Source of the DNA: Chloroflexota bacterium
GTDB taxonomy: Bacteria > Chloroflexota > Limnocylindria > Limnocylindrales > CSP1-4
Assembly: GCA_021785115.1 (NCBI GenBank)
Contig: JAJYGO010000125.1
Coordinates: 1-15,772, forward strand
Length of the DNA: 15,772 nt
Direction of reading: 5' to 3'
Shown here: piece after piece, positions 1-7,619 of the stretch
How the letters are laid out: the number at the start of each line of letters is the position of its first letter
Position numbering within the stretch: position 1 is the stretch's first letter
Notes under the pieces: model-generated
Database searches by the model: none
Seen by the model: the letters and a program-made list of their open reading frames with translations, nothing else
What the model was told of the DNA's origin: nothing
Made by a program: the position numbers and the translations under genes

Positions 1-224
1 GATGCGTGCCACGTCTCGACTCCTCGTCCTAGTTCTGCCCGCGGCCCGAGCCGCGGCGGTCGGCCCTCGCGCGCCGGCCTGGGGAGCACGAACCGGCGCT
101 CTGCGCCGAGTCTACGCCCGCGCCTCGGGGCGCAGGCGCAGCGCGACGTCGAAACGCCACCGCGCGGCCCGGGCCCGCGCGCACAGCTCGGCGCGCGCGA
201 GGCTCGTCGGCGACACTGGGCGGC
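1..224. other. Upstream GC-rich stretch without a recognisable gene
   Basis: I see no convincing coding sequence in the first 224 bases. The frames that stay open here give Arg/Ala/Pro-rich translations typical of random high-GC sequence. In related BMP-type transport operons an ATPase gene would normally sit just before the permease, but no ATPase C-terminus is visible. The only signal I can point to is GACACT at 212-217, seven bases before the ATG at 225. It could be a degenerate -10 box for leaderless expression, but no -35 accompanies it. Confidence 0.4.
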
Positions 225-1489
225 ATGCAGCGGATCCGCGACGGGCTCCTTCGCGCACGCATCCCCGCCCTCGCCCTGCTGACGTCGTTCCTCCTGGGCG
301 CGGTCCTCATCGTGCTGACCGACGTCGACCACCTGCGGCGGCTCGGGTCCGACCCGCTGGCGGCGATCGGCGGCGCGATCTCCGGCGTGACCAGCGGCTA
401 CCCGGCGATGCTCGGCGGTGCGATCGGCGACCCGCGCCGCATCGTCGCCGCGCTGCAGAGCGGCAACGCCCGGGACATCGCGGCGGCCGTCCGGCCCCTC
501 TCCGAGACCCTGGTCAGCGCCACGCCGTTCATCTTCGCCGGCCTTGGAGCGGCGCTGGCGTTCCACGCCGGCCTGTTCAACTTCGGCGTGGACGGGCGTT
601 CCTCATCGGCGGCCTGGGCGCCTCGATCACGGCCGCGCTCGTGGCGGGGTACCTGCCGCCGCTGCTCGCCCTGGCGGTGGCGGTGGCCGGCGGGGCGGTC
701 GCCGGCGGGGCCTACGCGTTCGTCCCGGGCTTCCTCAAGGCGCGGACGGGGGCGCACGAGGTGATCACCACGCTGATGCTCAACGGCATCGCGCCGAACC
801 TCGCGTTCCTCATCGTCGCGGCGACGGGCCTCCCCGGGCGGCGGCCGGCGGTCCCTCCCGTGCCGACGCTCGTCGACCTGCCGATGGTCCGCGTGGACTA
901 CGGCCTCGTCGTCGCGCTCGCGATGGCCGCGGTCGTGTCCTGGCTACTGTTCCGCACCAGCCTCGGCTTCGAGCTCCGGGCCACCGGCTGGAGCCGCACC
1001 GCCGCCCGCGCGGCCGGCATCCGGCCCGGCCGCACCACCATGCTCGCGATGGCGCTGTCCGGGGGGCTGGTCGGCATGGGCAGCGCGCTGTTCGGACTCG
1101 GGCCCGCCTGGGGCGTTTCGGGCAGCCCCGCGAACGACATGGGGTACCTCGCGATCGGCCTCGCCCTGCTCGGCGGCCGGCGGCCGAGCGGCGTCGTGCT
1201 CGCGGCGCTGCTCTACGGCGCGCTCACCAACGGGGCGGAGAGCATGGTGGTCGTCACCGGCACCCCGCTGGCGCTGCTCACGGTGATCGCCGCGCTGGCG
1301 ATCATGTTCGTGGCGGCGCCCGACCTGACCCGGTCGATCTGGCGGCTGGGGCCCACGCCGAGCGCAGCGACACCTGGCGCCGCGACGGGCGCCCACACGG
1401 GCGCCGCGACGGGCGCCGACATGCCCGCGAGCCCAGTGGCCGCGACGCCTGGCGCCGCGACGAGGAGCGCGGACCGCGACAGCCCGTAG
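225..1489 (+). pseudogene. BMP/nucleoside-type ABC transporter permease (BPD_transp_2 family), interrupted by a one-base frameshift
   Basis: This is an inner-membrane permease of the YufP-like (COG4603) class that works with BMP-family binding proteins to import nucleosides or related compounds. The first reading frame (ATG at 225) has an N-terminal membrane helix and the hallmark segment FNFGVDG, equivalent to FNIGVEGQ in the family. At 597-598 one base is missing, and the protein continues in another frame from FLIGGLGASITAAL to the stop at 1487-1489. The second part carries the typical GAHEVITTLMLNGIAPN segment and several hydrophobic helices. Joined, it would be about 421 residues. After the last helix comes an Ala/Thr/Gly-rich tail encoded by a short repeat. 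No ATPase, partner permease or binding protein gene is visible beside it; the next gene is convergent. It is either a true pseudogene or an intact gene with a sequencing error. Family assignment is firm; transported substrate is inferred from family only. Confidence 0.8.
1376..1465 (+). repeat. Degenerate 24-bp tandem repeat in the permease C-terminal tail
   Basis: The 18-base word GGCGCCGCGACGGGCGCC occurs at 1376-1393 and again at 1400-1417, a period of 24 bases (eight codons). A third, partial copy (GGCGCCGCGACGAGG) is at 1451-1465. The period keeps the reading frame and encodes an Ala/Thr/Gly-rich, presumably disordered tail after the last membrane helix of the permease. It probably arose by slippage or unequal exchange. 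Confidence 0.7.
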
Positions 1490-1513
1490 ACGACCCGGGG
1501 CCACCGCTCTGCA

Positions 1514-1569
1514 GTGCCGCGCCCGCGGTCGCCGCGAGGCGCCCCCGGGGGTCCCTGGCGCCGCGGCAC
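1514..1569. terminator. Possible hairpin between convergent genes
   Basis: GTGCCGCG at 1514-1521 and CGCGGCAC at 1562-1569 can pair as an 8-bp stem. They enclose about 40 bases of GC-rich sequence that can fold further. The site lies between the stop of the plus-strand permease and the stop of the minus-strand sialidase-like gene, where a bidirectional terminator would be expected. There is no T-run on either side, so this is a weak call. Confidence 0.3.
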
Positions 1570-1598
1570 CCGGCCGCCGATGGCGGCGCAGGCGATGC

Positions 1599-3038
1599 CT
1601 ACGGCTGGATCGTCGCCGTGAAGACCTCCTCGCGCAGGCCGAGGGCGATGACGGAGTCGCGGCGATCCGTCCAGACCGGGCGCACGACGCCGTCGAGCGC
1701 GGCCAGGCCCTCGTAGTCGCCGTACTGGTTGCCGAGGTCCACGCTCGGCGCGCAGCAGGACTCATCGGTGGGGGCCGTCGCGACCGCGGCTGCCGAGTAC
1801 GTCGCGCCGCCGTCGGTCGAGCGCGCGAGGGTGTAGGTGGCCGGGGTGGCGCCGTGGATGCCGGTGTCGTAGTAGGCGACGTTCACGGACCCGTCCGAGG
1901 GGTCCACGGCCAGCCACTGGTTGAACTGGTCGCCGGACCCCGGCATCGCGGTCGACGTCCACGTCGAGCCGCCGTCGGTGGACTTCGCCACGTAGACGCT
2001 GGTGGCCGCGTTGCTCCCGTCCATGTAGGCGCAGAACAGGGCCGAGGACGTCGCGCCGCAGGCGGGGTAGACGAGGGCGCCGCGGCTCGACTGGGCGGCG
2101 ATGTCGAACTGGAACGCGCCGACGCTGCTGATGACCCGGGGCGCCGAGAACGTCAGGCCGCCGTCGGTGGAGGAGGCGTCCGAGATCGTCCCGTGCGCGT
2201 AGTCCTGCCAGGCCACGTGCAGGATGCCGTCCGGCGTCAGGTACGGGTCGGCGCCGATGCCGCCGGTCTTGCCCGTGACCTGTCCGCTGACCGAGACCGG
2301 CGTCGAGAACGTCTGCCCGCCGTCATCCGAGTAGGCGAGCAGGACGTTGTTGCCGTTCTTGGTCGACGACGAGGAGCCGGTCGCGTGGTCCCAGGCGACG
2401 TAGACGCGGCCGGGGTGGTCCGTCCCGCGGTCGACCGCGATCATCGGCTTGTCGTTGAACTGGCCGCTCCCCGTCTCGGGGGCGAAGTACGTCGCGGCCC
2501 AGGTGGCCCCGCCGTCGGTCGAGTGCGCGACGGCCATCTCGGTGCCGTTGACCCCGCCGCCGGCGCCGAAGAAGACGACGATGTACGAGTAGTACGCGTT
2601 CCCGTCGGCGTCGAACGCGACGCCCGGGTCGGACCCGAAGTCGAAGCCGTTCCTGGTCCGCGCCGGGGGCAGCGGCAGGTCGACGCCGCTGAACGTCGCC
2701 CCGCCGTCCGTCGAGTACATCGCCCGCATGGGCAGGCGCTGGATCTCGTTCGAGCCGGCGATCACGTTCGACGGGTCGGCCGGGTTGATGGCGATCGACG
2801 TCTCGCTCTGCGACCCGCACTCGTGGCCCGCGTCCACGTTCGCGCCGAAGTCCGGCTGGGGGACCGACCCGCTGTTGCCCTCGCACAGGGGGGTCACGCC
2901 GCTCGAGACGACTTGGTACTTGGGGTACCAGGAGGCGTTCTGGTAGCCCTGCGAGTTCGAGCTCGCGGCCACGGGTGGAACCGCCGTCGAGATGAGGACG
3001 GCGACGGCCGCCGCGACGCCGAGAATGTTCCTGTTCAC
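1599..3038 (-). CDS. Secreted sialidase-like BNR/Asp-box beta-propeller protein
   Basis: The 479-residue product starts with a signal peptide (MNRNILGVAAAVAVLISTAV, cleavage probably after the VAAS region near residue 26), so it should be exported. Six Asp boxes of the form S-x-D-x-G-x-T-W/F/Y follow, at about residues 109-116, 173-180, 237-244, 290-297, 353-360 and 407-414, spaced 53-64 residues apart. That predicts a six-bladed propeller of the sialidase superfamily. I do not find the N-terminal R-I-P motif of true sialidases or a clear arginine triad, so sialic acid hydrolysis is doubtful. A carbohydrate- or polymer-binding role is as likely. The GTG start at 3038 was chosen because AGGAG lies six bases upstream and the signal peptide begins there; the open frame extends upstream to 3332 but that part is Arg/Pro/Ala-rich noise. 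It is a single gene, convergent with the broken permease. Confidence 0.85.
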   Translation of the reverse strand: MNRNILGVAAAVAVLISTAVPPVAASSNSQGYQNASWYPKYQVVSSGVTPLCEGNSGSVPQPDFGANVDAGHECGSQSETSIAINPADPSNVIAGSNEIQRLPMRAMYSTDGGATFSGVDLPLPPARTRNGFDFGSDPGVAFDADGNAYYSYIVVFFGAGGGVNGTEMAVAHSTDGGATWAATYFAPETGSGQFNDKPMIAVDRGTDHPGRVYVAWDHATGSSSSTKNGNNVLLAYSDDGGQTFSTPVSVSGQVTGKTGGIGADPYLTPDGILHVAWQDYAHGTISDASSTDGGLTFSAPRVISSVGAFQFDIAAQSSRGALVYPACGATSSALFCAYMDGSNAATSVYVAKSTDGGSTWTSTAMPGSGDQFNQWLAVDPSDGSVNVAYYDTGIHGATPATYTLARSTDGGATYSAAAVATAPTDESCCAPSVDLGNQYGDYEGLAALDGVVRPVWTDRRDSVIALGLREEVFTATIQP

Positions 3039-3316
3039 GAGCCACTCCTCTCGTCGCCGCAGCGACCATTCGCGCCGGCCCCCGGGCGCCCCGCATGTGC
3101 GCCGCATCTTGCGCGCCGCCGCGCGATCTGCCAACCGGGTCGGCATGCGGGGTGGTGCCGGCGCGCACCGCAGGCGATGTCCGCGTGGTCCGCGACGCGT
3201 GCGCCGCCCCGGCCGGGCTGGGCCGCGTCGCACGCGCCCCGGTCGGGCTGGGTGCGCCGCTCGGGCCGGCGTCGCGGGCCTGATCGCCGGGGGCGGGCCG
3301 TTGTAGGATGCCGCCC
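3039..3316. other. Divergent intergenic region
   Basis: About 280 bases separate the divergent sialidase-like gene (minus) and the small membrane protein gene (plus). The minus-strand gene has a good ribosome binding site (GAGAGGAG, read on the minus strand, just above 3038). The plus-strand gene has a TAGGAT box directly before its start. The rest is GC-rich sequence in which I see no convincing ORF, repeat or operator. Confidence 0.4.
3304..3309 (+). promoter_or_regulatory. Putative -10 box (TAGGAT) for leaderless transcription
   Basis: TAGGAT fits the TANNNT -10 consensus and ends seven bases before the ATG at 3317, so the transcript would begin at or next to that start codon. A weak -35 candidate (CTGATC, 3280-3285) lies 18 bases upstream. 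The AGGA inside the same box, eight bases before the ATG, could instead serve as a ribosome binding site. The two readings cannot be separated by sequence. Confidence 0.4.
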
Positions 3317-3790
3317 ATGCTCGACGAGGCACTCCTGCTCGGGATCGCCTCGATCGCGGTCGCCATCGCCGGCTTCACCGCCGTGACGGCTGCGCTGACG
3401 CCGCCCGGCGGCTCGTGGAGCCCGCTCCACCGGATCCGGCAGCGCGCGATCGTGTCCACCAGCTTCAACGTCGTGTTCGAGGCGCTGCTGCTGGTGATCG
3501 TCGGCGCGTGGCTGCCCGACGCCCGCCAGGCGATCGCCCTCTCGAGCGCGCTGACTGCGCTCTACGCCGCCTGGATCGTGGTCAGCCGGGGCCGGCAGAT
3601 CTACCGCGCCGGCGGCCTGCGCACGTGGGCCGGGCGCCTGCTGTACGTGCCGGGCATCACGGCCCTCCTGCTGTTCGCGGCGAACGCGGTCGTGCTGACC
3701 TCGGTGGCGGCCTACGCCCTCGCCCTGTGCGTCCAGCTCTCGGTGGCGGTCATCAGCTTCTACCAGCTCGTCGCCGCCGCCTCGAGCTGA
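3317..3790 (+). CDS. Small multi-pass membrane protein of unknown function
   Basis: The 157-residue protein is almost entirely hydrophobic. Membrane segments are predicted at about residues 3-27, 47-66, 71-90, 108-128 and 130-152, with short charged loops (around 39-43 and 91-106). The N-terminal helix with the motif IAGFTAVTAAL resembles that of a widespread group of uncharacterised small bacterial membrane proteins, but I cannot name a family. I chose the ATG at 3317 because an AGGA lies eight bases upstream and a -10-like TAGGAT ends seven bases upstream. An in-frame ATG at 3308 would add three residues but has no spacing for a ribosome binding site. It stands alone between divergent and convergent neighbours. 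No function is proposed. Confidence 0.75.
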   Translation: MLDEALLLGIASIAVAIAGFTAVTAALTPPGGSWSPLHRIRQRAIVSTSFNVVFEALLLVIVGAWLPDARQAIALSSALTALYAAWIVVSRGRQIYRAGGLRTWAGRLLYVPGITALLLFAANAVVLTSVAAYALALCVQLSVAVISFYQLVAAASS

Positions 3791-3900
3791 GCGCGCCGGG
3801 CGGTCCGCACGGGTAGGGTCCCCGGCCGCCCCGCGATGTGCGGAGCCCGGCGCCGCCCGCGGACGAGGGTGTCCCGGCCCGCGGTGGACCGCGCCCCGGC

Positions 3901-4233
3901 TCAGTGCTGCCGCCGCCGCTCCTCCCGCAGCGGGCCGGCGGAGCGCACGCCCGCCGCGAACCGGCGGAGGATGCGCTCCTCGAGGCGCCGCGTCGCGTTC
4001 TCCCCGTCGGCGCGCTCCGCGGCGGCGAGGAGCGCCGCGGGCAGGCATCGGCTCGCCATCTGGAACTCCGGCCCCACGGTCCGGCCGTCCTCGAGCGAGA
4101 AGTCGAGCGCGACGGCCCCGGGGAACTCCGGGTCCGGCTCGAGCAGCAGCGTCGGCCCGAGGAGCTCGTCAGGTCCGAGCGGGCGCAGCACGAGGTAGGC
4201 GACGTCGGTCGTCGCGTTGTAGGTCAAGCGCAT
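3901..4233 (-). CDS. DUF2283 domain protein
   Basis: This 110-residue protein begins MRLTYNATTDVAYLVL, the signature start of DUF2283, where a Tyr-(Asp/Asn)-x-x-x-D-x-x-Y-(I/L) strand opens a small beta-rich domain. The middle (EFPGAVALDFSLEDGRTVGPEF) also fits, matching the family's 'dfdedGrvvGiEI'-like strand pair. The C-terminal 50 residues are a charged, Arg-rich helical extension ending in RREERRRQH-like sequence that is longer than the minimal domain. The ATG at 4233 is supported by GGAGGT six bases upstream. The function of DUF2283 is not established. Such proteins are often near toxin-antitoxin or mobile genes, and here it is divergent from an AbiE pair, but no functional link is shown. 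Confidence 0.75.
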   Translation of the reverse strand: MRLTYNATTDVAYLVLRPLGPDELLGPTLLLEPDPEFPGAVALDFSLEDGRTVGPEFQMASRCLPAALLAAAERADGENATRRLEERILRRFAAGVRSAGPLREERRRQH

Positions 4234-4445
4234 GGCGCACCTCCGGTCATCCCCGCGGCGCGGGGCTCGATCGGGGGCGGGTCAGGGTCTGCGGCGTGCG
4301 CTCACGGCGCGAGTCTGGGGCCGGGCCGTGCCAGCTGCCTGTCACACACGCGGCGCGGCATCGGGTCCCGCATTTCGTGTAGATGACCACCGTCATCCAC
4401 GCAGATCTGTTTGCAGAACTCGACGCGAGGCGTAGAGTTGAGAAC
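4234..4445. other. Divergent region between the DUF2283 gene and abiEi
   Basis: These 212 bases contain the strong ribosome binding site of the DUF2283 gene at the left edge and a sigma-70-like promoter for abiEi at the right edge. An ATG at 4383 is in frame with abiEi and would add 21 residues, but it has no ribosome binding site and lies upstream of the -35/-10 pair. I see no long inverted repeats; the AbiEi family autoregulates through such repeats in some systems. Confidence 0.4.
4411..4438 (+). promoter_or_regulatory. Sigma-70-like promoter giving a leaderless abiEi transcript
   Basis: TTGCAG at 4411-4416 and TAGAGT at 4433-4438 are separated by 16 bases and fit the -35 and -10 consensus. 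The -10 box ends seven bases before the ATG at 4446, so the predicted transcription start coincides with the start codon. There is no Shine-Dalgarno sequence at that ATG, which supports leaderless translation and argues against the upstream ATG at 4383. Confidence 0.55.
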
Positions 4446-5240
4446 ATGAACTCGCTACGGGAGTGGGCGCTCGGGCTGCCCGCCGAGGGGCGCTTCACGT
4501 TCACCACAGCGGAGGCCCGAGCGGTGCAGGGCCAGGTGTCCGCCGCGGGCACCATGGCGGCCCTCGCCCGGGCGGAGGCCGATCGCGTCATCGTGTCCCC
4601 CGTCCGCGGCTTTCACGTGGTGCTTCCCCTCGAGGACCGAGCGGCCGGCACGCCGTCCTGGCGCCTGTTCCTCGACCCCCTGATGGCGCACCTGGAGACG
4701 CCCTACTACGTCGGGCTGCTGACCGCGGCATCGATCCACGGCGCCACGCCGCAGGCCGCTCAAGCCGTCCAGGTGGTCACGCCCCGCCCGAGGCGGCCGA
4801 TCCGCGTGGGTCGGCTGGCCATCGAGTTCACCGTCCGGCGAACGGCCTCGCAGGCCCCCGTCGTCCTGCTCACGACGCCGTCGGGGCGGATGCGGGTCGC
4901 GACGCCGGAGGTGGTCGGGCTTGACCTCGTACGCTACCCGGCCCGGGCCGGCGGGTGGGACAACGTCCTCGCCGTGCTGCGGGACCTCGCTCCCCTGATG
5001 CGTCGCACTCGCCTGCAGGCGGCGCTGACGGTCGAGCCGACCACGCCGGACCTCCAGCGGCTGGGGCACCTCCTCGACCGGGTCGGCACAGTCGAGCTGG
5101 CCACCGTGCTCGCCACCGAGCTGCGGCGGCGGCGAGTCGCCTGGGTGCCCCTCGCGCCGGGTGAGCCCGCGACCGCGGATTGGGTCGGACGCGACCCGGC
5201 ATGGCGCGTCGTGCTCAATGTCGAACTCGGGGAGGAGTGA
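4446..5240 (+). CDS. abiEi: AbiEi-family antitoxin / transcriptional repressor (type IV toxin-antitoxin)
   Basis: The 264-residue protein has an N-terminal winged-helix region (residues 1-60, with the TFTTAEARAVQGQVSAAGTMAALARAE recognition segment) followed by an AbiEi C-terminal-type domain including YYVGLLTAASIHGA (about 88-100), a typical family segment. AbiEi proteins counteract the AbiEii nucleotidyltransferase and repress their own operon through the DNA-binding domain. The cognate toxin gene follows three bases downstream, and its ribosome binding site (GGAGGAG) lies inside the last codons of this gene, so translation is probably coupled. The start at 4446 is chosen because a -35/-10 promoter ends seven bases upstream and the domain begins right there; ATG 4383 is the alternative. 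Family assignment is strong from the protein and its partner together. Confidence 0.85.
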   Translation: MNSLREWALGLPAEGRFTFTTAEARAVQGQVSAAGTMAALARAEADRVIVSPVRGFHVVLPLEDRAAGTPSWRLFLDPLMAHLETPYYVGLLTAASIHGATPQAAQAVQVVTPRPRRPIRVGRLAIEFTVRRTASQAPVVLLTTPSGRMRVATPEVVGLDLVRYPARAGGWDNVLAVLRDLAPLMRRTRLQAALTVEPTTPDLQRLGHLLDRVGTVELATVLATELRRRRVAWVPLAPGEPATADWVGRDPAWRVVLNVELGEE

Positions 5241-5243
5241 GCC

Positions 5244-6016
5244 TTGTTCCCGCGCACGGACATCGTCCGCTGGCGTGCCGTTGCGCCGTGGGCCGACGAC
5301 GACGACGTCGAGCAGGACCTCGTGATCACGCTCGCCCTGTTCGACATCTTCCGCGACGAGACGCTGCGATCGAGGCTCGCATTCCGAGGCGGCACGGCGC
5401 TGCACAAGCTCCACCTGGCCCCGGCCGCCCGATACTCGGAGGACATCGATCTCGTCCAACGAGAGCCGTGCCCGATCGGCCCGACCCTCAGCCGGCTCCG
5501 CAGCGTGCTGGGCTGGATCGGTCCCGCCCGGTCCGACACCGGCGAGCACCCGAACTCACGCTCACGTTCGAGACGGAAGCGGGCGCTCGGCGCCGCGTCA
5601 AGCTCGAGATCAACAGCCACGAGCACTTCGGCCACGTCGTGCCGCGCCTCTTCGCCATCCCGGACCCGCCCGTCGCCAACAGCGCGGCCGTCCCGACCTA
5701 CGAGCTCGACGAGCTCCTCGCGACCAAGCTGCGCGCGCTCTACCAGCGCCGAAAGGGCCGCGATCTGTTCGACCTCTGGTGGGCCCACCAGATGGCCGAG
5801 CCCGACCCGAACAGGATCGTCGCGCTGCTTGGCGAGTACCAGGCCGCGGCCGGTCGGCCGATGATCCGAGCCGCGGAGCTCCGGGCGAACCTGGCGGCGA
5901 AGCGCACACGCCCGTTCCTCGACGAGGTACGCCCGCTCCTGCGACCCGACATCGCCTATGACGCGGCGGGTGCGCTCGACTGGGCCGAATCGACCTTCAT
6001 CCCGCTGCTGCCCTGA
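5244..6016 (+). pseudogene. abiEii: AbiEii-family nucleotidyltransferase toxin, with a one-base frameshift
   Basis: AbiEii toxins are nucleotidyltransferases that arrest growth, classically in phage abortive infection. Translation should start at TTG 5244, with GGAGGAG (5231-5237) six bases upstream. The first frame carries the substrate-binding and metal motifs FRGGTALHK (about residues 47-55) and RYSEDIDL (63-70). Around 5550-5553 one base is missing (a CCCGGAA-like run reads CCCGAA), and the protein continues in another frame with ELTLTFETE, VKLEIN, and ELDELLATKLRALYQRRKGRDLFDLW, the remaining family motifs, to the stop at 6014-6016. Joined, it would be about 257 residues, normal for the family, with every motif present. 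As written the toxin would be truncated and inactive. That might be a tolerated loss, since a toxin can be lost while its antitoxin stays, or a sequencing error. Confidence 0.82.
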
Positions 6017-6126
6017 ATTGATCGCGACCGCGGCGGCTCGCGCCGGCTCGAGCCGGCCCTCCGTCGCCGCGCCGATCGCGGCCTTGGACTCTGTCCCACG
6101 ACGCCCGCGGCGCGGACACTGCCGGC

Positions 6127-7593
6127 ATGGACAGGCGGCGCTCGCGCGCGCGTGGCGTCACGCCGGCCCGCAGCCCGGCGCGGGCGTGGGTCCTGGTCGC
6201 CACGGTCGCCCTGCTGCTGGCCGGGTGCGCCGCGCCCGAGGTGAGCCCCGGGCCGTCCGGCGCCGCGACCCCGTCGGGCGCCCCGCCGCTCGCCGTCTCC
6301 CTGCGCGACGCGGTGGACCCGGCCGCGGTCCTGGCCGACCTCGACCGGCTCGTCGAGATCACCGCCCAGCACGGCGGCACGCGGGCGGCAGGCAGCGACG
6401 GCTACGCCGCGGCGGCGGAGTGGGTGGCGGGCGAGCTTCGCGACGCCGGCTACGAGGTCACCCCCACCCCGGTCTCGGTGCCGTGGTTCACGCAGAACAG
6501 CCCCGGGCTGCTCGAGATCCTGGCGCCCGGCGCCCCGGCCCTCGAGGGGCCGCGCGACTTCAAGGCGATGCTGCTGTCGCCCCCGGGCGAGGTGACGGGG
6601 CCGCTGTACGCGCTCGGCTTCGACCCCGAGGCCGCGCCGGACGCCCGCAGCGGCGTCGGCTGCGACGCGAGCGCCTGGGCCGGCGTCCCGGCGGGCGCGA
6701 TCGTCCTCGTCCAGCCCGGGCCGTGCTGGAACCGCACGATGGTCGAGCACGCCCAGTACGCGGGCGCGGCCGCGCTCATCTCCGCCAACCCGGGCTGGGG
6801 CCCCGGGCAGGTCCTTCGGCCGACGCTGATCGACCCCCAGGGGCTCGTCATCCCCGTCCTCGCCGCGACGCGCGACGCCGGGCTGGCCCTCGCCGAGGCG
6901 GCGCGGGCCGGGCAGGAGGCCCACATCCGCCTCTCGACCACGACCGTCAGGCGGCAGAGCGACAACGTCGTCGCCCAGACGCGGGGCGGGGACGGCGGCC
7001 GCGTCGTCATGCTCGGCGCCCACCTGGACTCCTCGATCGACGGACCGGGGATCAACGACAACGGGACGGGGGTCGCCGTCGCCCTCGAGGTCGCCCGCCA
7101 GCTCGCGGCCCTCACCCACGGCCAGCCGGCCTGGAAGGTGCGCGTCGCGTTCTGGACGGGCGAGGAGTACGGGCTGTGGGGCTCGGCGGACTACACCGGC
7201 TCGCTCGTCGACGCCGACCGGGGCTCGATCGCCGCCTACCTCAACCTCGACATGCTCGCCTCGCCGGGCGGGACACGCCAGGTGTACGACGCGGCCACCC
7301 TCTCGAGCCCGGCGTCGGCAGCCCTGCAACGCCTGCTCGCGAAGGCCTTCGAGGCCGACGGGTTGGACTCGGAGCCGGTGGACATCGCCGGCGCCAGCGA
7401 CCACTACCTGTTCGACCAGCTGGGCGTGCCGGTCGGCGGGATCATCGCCGAGGCCGCCCCGGGCGACGCCTGCTACCACCTCGCCTGCGACACGACCGAC
7501 AACGTCGATGCCGCCCTGCTCGGCCAGGCGGCGCGCGCCGCGGCCTGGGCCACCGGGGCGCTGGCCAGCGGCCGCACGGAGCTGGCGCCCTGA
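6127..7593 (+). CDS. M28 family metallopeptidase lipoprotein with PA domain
   Basis: The 488-residue protein has an arginine-rich N-terminus, a hydrophobic stretch and a lipobox LAGC with Cys34, so it is predicted to be a surface-anchored lipoprotein. A Ser/Pro/Gly/Ala linker follows. Residues about 128-255 look like a protease-associated (PA) domain (AIVLVQPGPCWNRT, AGAAALISANPG). The catalytic M28 domain has the two-zinc site complete: H299 and D301 in GAHLD, bridging D311 in INDNGTG, catalytic base E346 and ligand E347 in WTGEEYG, D375 in YLNLDM, and H426 in SDHYLF. This predicts an extracytoplasmic aminopeptidase. The ATG at 6127 has no clear Shine-Dalgarno; GACACT at 6115-6120 may be a degenerate -10 box for leaderless expression. 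It stands alone between the AbiE genes and the convergent regulator gene. Confidence 0.9.
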   Translation: MDRRRSRARGVTPARSPARAWVLVATVALLLAGCAAPEVSPGPSGAATPSGAPPLAVSLRDAVDPAAVLADLDRLVEITAQHGGTRAAGSDGYAAAAEWVAGELRDAGYEVTPTPVSVPWFTQNSPGLLEILAPGAPALEGPRDFKAMLLSPPGEVTGPLYALGFDPEAAPDARSGVGCDASAWAGVPAGAIVLVQPGPCWNRTMVEHAQYAGAAALISANPGWGPGQVLRPTLIDPQGLVIPVLAATRDAGLALAEAARAGQEAHIRLSTTTVRRQSDNVVAQTRGGDGGRVVMLGAHLDSSIDGPGINDNGTGVAVALEVARQLAALTHGQPAWKVRVAFWTGEEYGLWGSADYTGSLVDADRGSIAAYLNLDMLASPGGTRQVYDAATLSSPASAALQRLLAKAFEADGLDSEPVDIAGASDHYLFDQLGVPVGGIIAEAAPGDACYHLACDTTDNVDAALLGQAARAAAWATGALASGRTELAP

Positions 7594-7619
7594 CCGGGAG
7601 CGCCCGGCCGCAGGAATGC

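Noticed and set aside
2..224. Possible N-terminal extension of the permease or an upstream gene end
   Set aside because: The open frame from position 2 is not the frame of the permease N-terminus that begins at 225, and its translation is Arg/Ala-rich without similarity to an ATPase.
1370..1470. CRISPR-like repeat array
   Set aside because: The repeats are in frame inside a coding tail, with a 24-base period and no unique spacers; they are a coding tandem repeat.
3039..3332. Upstream extension of the sialidase-like reading frame
   Set aside because: The added residues are Pro/Arg/Ala-rich without any domain, while GTG 3038 has a ribosome binding site and starts the signal peptide.
4383..4445. 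Earlier ATG start for abiEi at 4383
   Set aside because: No ribosome binding site precedes it, and the -35/-10 promoter lies downstream of it. The winged-helix domain begins at 4446.
4455..5549. Minus-strand open frame opposite abiEi
   Set aside because: No recognisable domain and no ribosome binding site; the sense-strand AbiEi features are clear.
5540..5560. Programmed ribosomal frameshifting in abiEii
   Set aside because: I see no slippery heptamer or downstream structure convincing enough, and AbiEii toxins are not known to use it. A single missing base explains the break.
5956..7479. Long minus-strand open frame opposite the M28 peptidase gene
   Set aside because: It is a typical high-GC antisense frame, rich in Arg/Gly/Val/Asp with no motif, fully covered by a well-supported plus-strand gene.
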